Shown here piece after piece: positions 62,401 through 64,000 of a stretch of DNA of 64,000 nucleotides (positions within the stretch are counted from its first letter, which is position 1; each line of letters begins with the position of its first letter). The stretch is from Cladopsammia gracilis (Eukaryota; Cnidaria; Anthozoa; Scleractinia; Dendrophylliidae). The notes under the pieces are model-generated. The model saw nothing but the letters and a program-made list of their open reading frames with translations, was not told where the DNA came from and made no database searches. The position numbers and the translations under genes are program-made. The stretch covers positions 621,501 through 685,500 of the forward strand of contig JAJGOT010000449.1 in the NCBI GenBank assembly GCA_022457155.1, in the 5' to 3' direction.

Positions 62401-64000
62401 ATACACAAACCCAAGGTGTGAATAGTTTAAAAACGGAAATAGGTACCGAATTATAACATATCTTCAACATAGTGGTAAAATGAGAATTACATTCTAACTC
62501 AAAGTTAAGGGAAAATGAGCTGTTATGATTATTAATTTTGTACACCTTACTACACGAAAGACCAAAATTATTCACAATCTCACCCAATATTAACTATACA
62601 CTTTATTGCACATTGGCGGCAAATTAAAACGCATATACATCAATATAATTTGGCCGCCATTTTGGAATAAGGTGTATAACACCAAATAAAATAATCCCTT
62701 CTTTGTTAACACTCTTCAAAACCTAAGTTACCAGAGCTGTAAAGTATTAAATGAAACAAGCTAGCCTTGTAAAAAGCGATATATTCATTTGAGAATTTGT
62801 ATCCCATTAAACAATAAACAAAATGAAATTTTATAGTTAGTCAAAGGTAACACTAACCTTCATCACAATTAACCCCACTAAATCCTGGCAAACATGAAGG
62901 CAGCACCAATACCGTTGACGTAGATGGAAAAATAGAAAACAATTGCGACAAACTGGATGATACACTAGCAGACATGGAGACCGACACAATTCTCGACACA
63001 CTGCCCAACGTGGAGGTCGAGACACTTGGTGACACCCTGACAGAGATTAATGGTAACACACTGGCCGACACGATAGCAGAGCTGGAGGCTGAGACACTTC
63101 CCGACACACTGGGCGACGACGAAGAAGCCGAGACACTTGGTGACGAGCTGGCCGAGATTAATGACGACAAACTGGCTAAGATGCTAGCAGAGTTGAACAC
63201 CGAGACACTTGCAGACATAATTGCCGATTGGGAGGATGAGAAACTCTGAGACACATTGCGGGAGGTCATTGACGACACACTGGATAAGATGCTAGCAAAG
63301 ATGGAGTCGGAGACACTCTGAGACACCCTGGCGGAGATCGATGGCGACACACTCGATGACACGCTAGAGGAAGTGGATGCCGAGATACTTGCCGACACAC
63401 TGGTCAACGTGGGGGCTAAGACACTCTCAAACACGCTGCCGGAGATTGATGGCGACACACTAGCTGATGTGAAGACCGAGACACTCTGAGACACGTTGGC
63501 GGAGATCCGTAGCGAAACACTGGCTGACACGCTAGCAGAGGTGGATGCCGACACACTTGCAGACGGGGAGGCCGAGACACTCTCTGACACGATAACGGAG
63601 GTCGATGGCGACAAACTGGCTGACACCCTCGCAGACGTGAAGGCCGAATCACTCGCCGACACCCTGGCCGAAGTGGAGGCTGATGCAGTGTGTGACACGC
63701 TGGCGGAGATCGATGGTGACACACTAGTTAACACGCTAGCATAGGTGGACGCGGACACACTTGCCGACACACTTGTGGACGTGGAGGCCAAGACACTTTG
63801 TGAACCGCTCACGGAGGTCGATCGCGACACACCGGCTGACAAGCTACCAGAGGTGGAGGCCGACGCAATCACCGACACACTGGCCGAAGTGGAGGCTGAG
63901 ACAATCTGAGAAACGCTTCCGGAGATCGATGGCGACGCACTCGCCGACACGGTAGAAGAGGTGAACGCCGAGATAGTTGTCGATAAACTTGTGGATGTGG
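56381..64000 (-). CDS. Mucin-like transmembrane protein: Ser-X repeats, EGF, SEA, TM, basic tail (5' end off window)
   Basis: Minus-strand exons, in order: >64000-62858, 61599-61486, 60243-59854, 58488-58400, 57150-57052, 56413-56381 (stop TAA). All borders are GT-AG and phases match (1,1,1,0,0). The protein has about 365 visible residues of Ser-X-Ser-X repeats, a short Cys piece ([10 protein letters not shown]), an EGF-like domain (NDC...[20 protein letters not shown]), a SEA domain, one transmembrane helix ([19 protein letters not shown]), a stop-transfer run RRRRRSRS and a 35-residue tail. This is the layout of membrane mucins; the Ser-rich part is expected to be O-glycosylated and extracellular. 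The SEA domain lacks an obvious G-S-V-V-V self-cleavage site. Introns hold MITEs, a hAT fragment and a possible nested peptide gene. Confidence 0.85.
56594..56668. repeat. Partial copy of the 34.2/59.4 kb repeat
   Basis: CATGTTTTCATTATTATGGC and GCTTGCTTTAAGCTTCCTTA. Confidence 0.65.
56714..57001. mobile_element. MITE with CTGCGCCTTTCAATAACATG ends, TA-flanked
   Basis: TA at 56712-56713 and 57002-57003. Inverted homology of about 60 bp (GCGGAATTTGAAATTCAAAT) plus an inner TGACGGCAG pair. It lies in the last intron of the mucin-like gene. Confidence 0.8.
57052..57150 (-). CDS. Mucin-like gene, juxtamembrane cytoplasmic exon
   Basis: 99 bp, phase 0-0, acceptor TATGACATAG, donor CCG|GTAAGC. 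Encodes [20 protein letters not shown] and onward; a basic stop-transfer followed by an acidic Tyr-containing segment. Confidence 0.75.
57475..57699 (-). other. Unrecognised 74-codon frame in an intron
   Basis: Protein-like composition ([18 protein letters not shown]) on the gene strand within an intron of the mucin-like gene, next to a hAT fragment. No family recognised and no clear splice sites. Confidence 0.2.
57781..58020 (+). pseudogene. hAT transposase C-terminal fragment
   Basis: Plus strand, antisense to the mucin-like gene, inside its intron. [38 protein letters not shown], then [19 protein letters not shown] and stop: the hAT C-terminal dimerisation region of the zinc-finger MYM/TTF-like group. 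The rest of the transposase is missing. Confidence 0.85.
58400..58488 (-). CDS. Mucin-like gene, transmembrane exon
   Basis: 89 bp, phase 1 in and 0 out, acceptor TCGTCAACAG, donor GCG|GTAAGT. About 24 hydrophobic residues with a C-L-C-C cluster (possible palmitoylation). Confidence 0.8.
58833..59131. repeat. Foldback element (CGATCCATTCGACC ends)
   Basis: CGATCCATTCGACC...AAA on the left and TTTAGGTCGAATGGATTCG on the right; the interior is rich in GAAATTCC/GGAATTT-like motifs. Intronic. Confidence 0.6.
59352..59715. repeat. Dispersed repeat shared with 34187-34545
   Basis: Same order of conserved blocks as the 34.2 kb copy (ATCGTGTTTTCATGATTATG, GTTGTATATTTGG.G.C). Intronic. Confidence 0.8.
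59854..60243 (-). CDS. Mucin-like gene, SEA-domain exon
   Basis: 390 bp, phase 1-1. Acceptor TTTTTTCCTCAG, donor CCAG|GTTTGT. SEA features: [46 protein letters not shown]-glycosylation sequons NAT, NVT and NKS. It ends in a Thr/Pro linker ([11 protein letters not shown]). Confidence 0.8.
60380..60404. repeat. Short perfect hairpin
   Basis: CCCGGTGCAT, five-base loop, ATGCACCGGG, between the SEA exon and the candidate peptide gene. Confidence 0.7.
60440..60580 (-). CDS. Candidate short secreted peptide precursor, or alternative signal-peptide exon
   Basis: Minus-strand ATG at 60580 (a second ATG follows directly) opens 46 codons to TAA. It begins with a strong signal peptide ([18 protein letters not shown]), then about 24 residues with three Cys, two KR sites and a terminal GRR: cleavage at dibasic sites and C-terminal amidation after Gly are typical of cnidarian neuropeptide precursors. 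TATAAA lies about 122 bp upstream (60702-60707). Alternatively AAG|GTAAAT at 60444/60443 is a splice donor (phase 2) of a first exon, but that phase does not fit the downstream SEA exon. It sits in an intron of the mucin-like gene on the same strand. Too short for certainty. Confidence 0.4.
   Translation of the reverse strand: MMLKRRLIISLLPILLFSLSHGSCEPSKCFVKRDVNVKRGCGNGRR
60581..61485. other. Intronic, no other feature recognised
   Basis: Part of the intron between the EGF and SEA exons. No further exon seen. Confidence 0.4.
60702..60707 (-). promoter_or_regulatory. TATA-like box upstream of the candidate peptide gene
   Basis: TATAAA on the minus strand, about 122 bp before the ATG at 60580. 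Common by chance in AT-rich DNA. Confidence 0.25.
61486..61599 (-). CDS. Mucin-like gene, EGF exon
   Basis: 114 bp, phase 1-1. Six Cys, with DINDC start typical of calcium-binding EGF modules. Acceptor TTTTTTGCAG, donor CAG|GTACGA. Confidence 0.85.
62053..62093. repeat. 16-bp perfect GC-rich stem-loop
   Basis: GTGCGACGCAACGACG, nine-base loop, CGTCGTTGCGTCGCAC, in an intron of the mucin-like gene. Confidence 0.85.
62592..62680. repeat. Small foldback repeat
   Basis: TATACACTTTATTGCACATT...GGCGGC mirrored by GGCCGCCATTTTGGAATAAG...TGTATA. Confidence 0.65.
62858..64000 (-). CDS. Mucin-like gene, Ser-X repeat exon (partial)
   Basis: Open on the minus strand to the window edge; alternating Ser with Ala, Val, Thr, Ile or Pro. 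The DNA shows irregular sub-repeats of about 24-30 bp (GGTGGAGGC, CGACACACT on the plus strand). It ends [15 protein letters not shown] in phase 1 at GTTAGT. Confidence 0.8.

Larger units (their letters stand above)
61600..62857 (-). other. Intron between the Ser-repeat and EGF exons
   Basis: Contains the hairpin at 62053-62093 and the foldback at 62592-62680. No missed exon is needed because phases match directly. Confidence 0.55.

Noticed and set aside
62974..63955. Plus-strand acidic frames ([17 protein letters not shown]) opposite the Ser-repeat exon
   Set aside because: They are the antisense of the Ser-X repeats. They are broken by stops every 60-100 codons, while the minus-strand frame is continuous and spliced to EGF and SEA exons.
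1..64000. CRISPR array, bacterial operon or phage region
   Set aside because: No regularly spaced direct repeats with unique spacers, no dense gene clusters with ribosome-binding sites; the long repeats are transposons or minisatellites.

Overview
The window looks like nuclear DNA of an anthozoan cnidarian, most likely a stony coral (inference). It is AT-rich. Its genes have GT-AG introns and phase-1 modular exons. There is an intronless BTB-BACK-kelch pair of the kind greatly expanded in corals, and a dense load of nested transposons including Tx1/L1-like LINEs, Penelope-like, Ty3/gypsy, Helitron, hAT, PIF/Harbinger-like, Tc1-like and TTAA-site elements. Nothing looks bacterial or viral. No search was run, so all family names rest on motifs read by eye.

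Host genes. (1) At the left edge, minus strand, two exons (2708-2792 and 251-501) encode a signal peptide and a PAN/apple-like domain; the gene runs off the window. (2) At 27790-29192, plus strand, a two-exon gene encodes a small secreted protein with six tandem acidic hexapeptides and a C-terminal six-cysteine module. (3) At 42465-44342 (+) and 50224-52098 (-), two intact kelch-like genes lie tail to tail as arms of a large inverted duplication. (4) From 56381 past the right edge, minus strand, at least six exons encode a mucin-like membrane protein: Ser-X repeats, EGF, SEA, one transmembrane helix and a basic cytoplasmic tail. An intron of this gene holds a candidate secreted peptide gene (60440-60580, same strand).

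Layout. 0.2-2.8 kb: PAN gene. 3.5-9.1 kb: coding debris, a promoter-like segment, foldback repeats and a TTAA element. 9.8-16.6 kb: a minus-strand Tx1/L1-like LINE lying next to an older broken coding segment and itself split by a 1.27 kb piggyBac-like element. 16.8-27.7 kb: gene-poor; foldback elements, a 9-bp minisatellite, a 1.8 kb element with a 6-bp target duplication, and a diverged segmental duplication with insertions in one copy. 27.8-29.8 kb: acidic gene. 30-42 kb: Helitron, LINE, gypsy and Penelope-like remnants, a locally duplicated promoter/first-exon-like unit and a tRNA-like sequence. 42-53 kb: inverted kelch duplication with a 2.5 kb spacer and a 2.4 kb insertion in the right arm. 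53-56 kb: tandem duplication and nested foldbacks. 56.4-64 kb: mucin-like gene with transposon remnants in its introns.

No pathway joins the genes. The PAN, acidic and mucin-like genes all encode secreted or cell-surface proteins; the kelch genes are probable cullin-3 adaptors. Several insertions can be dated relative to one another because an uninterrupted paralogous site also lies in the window.
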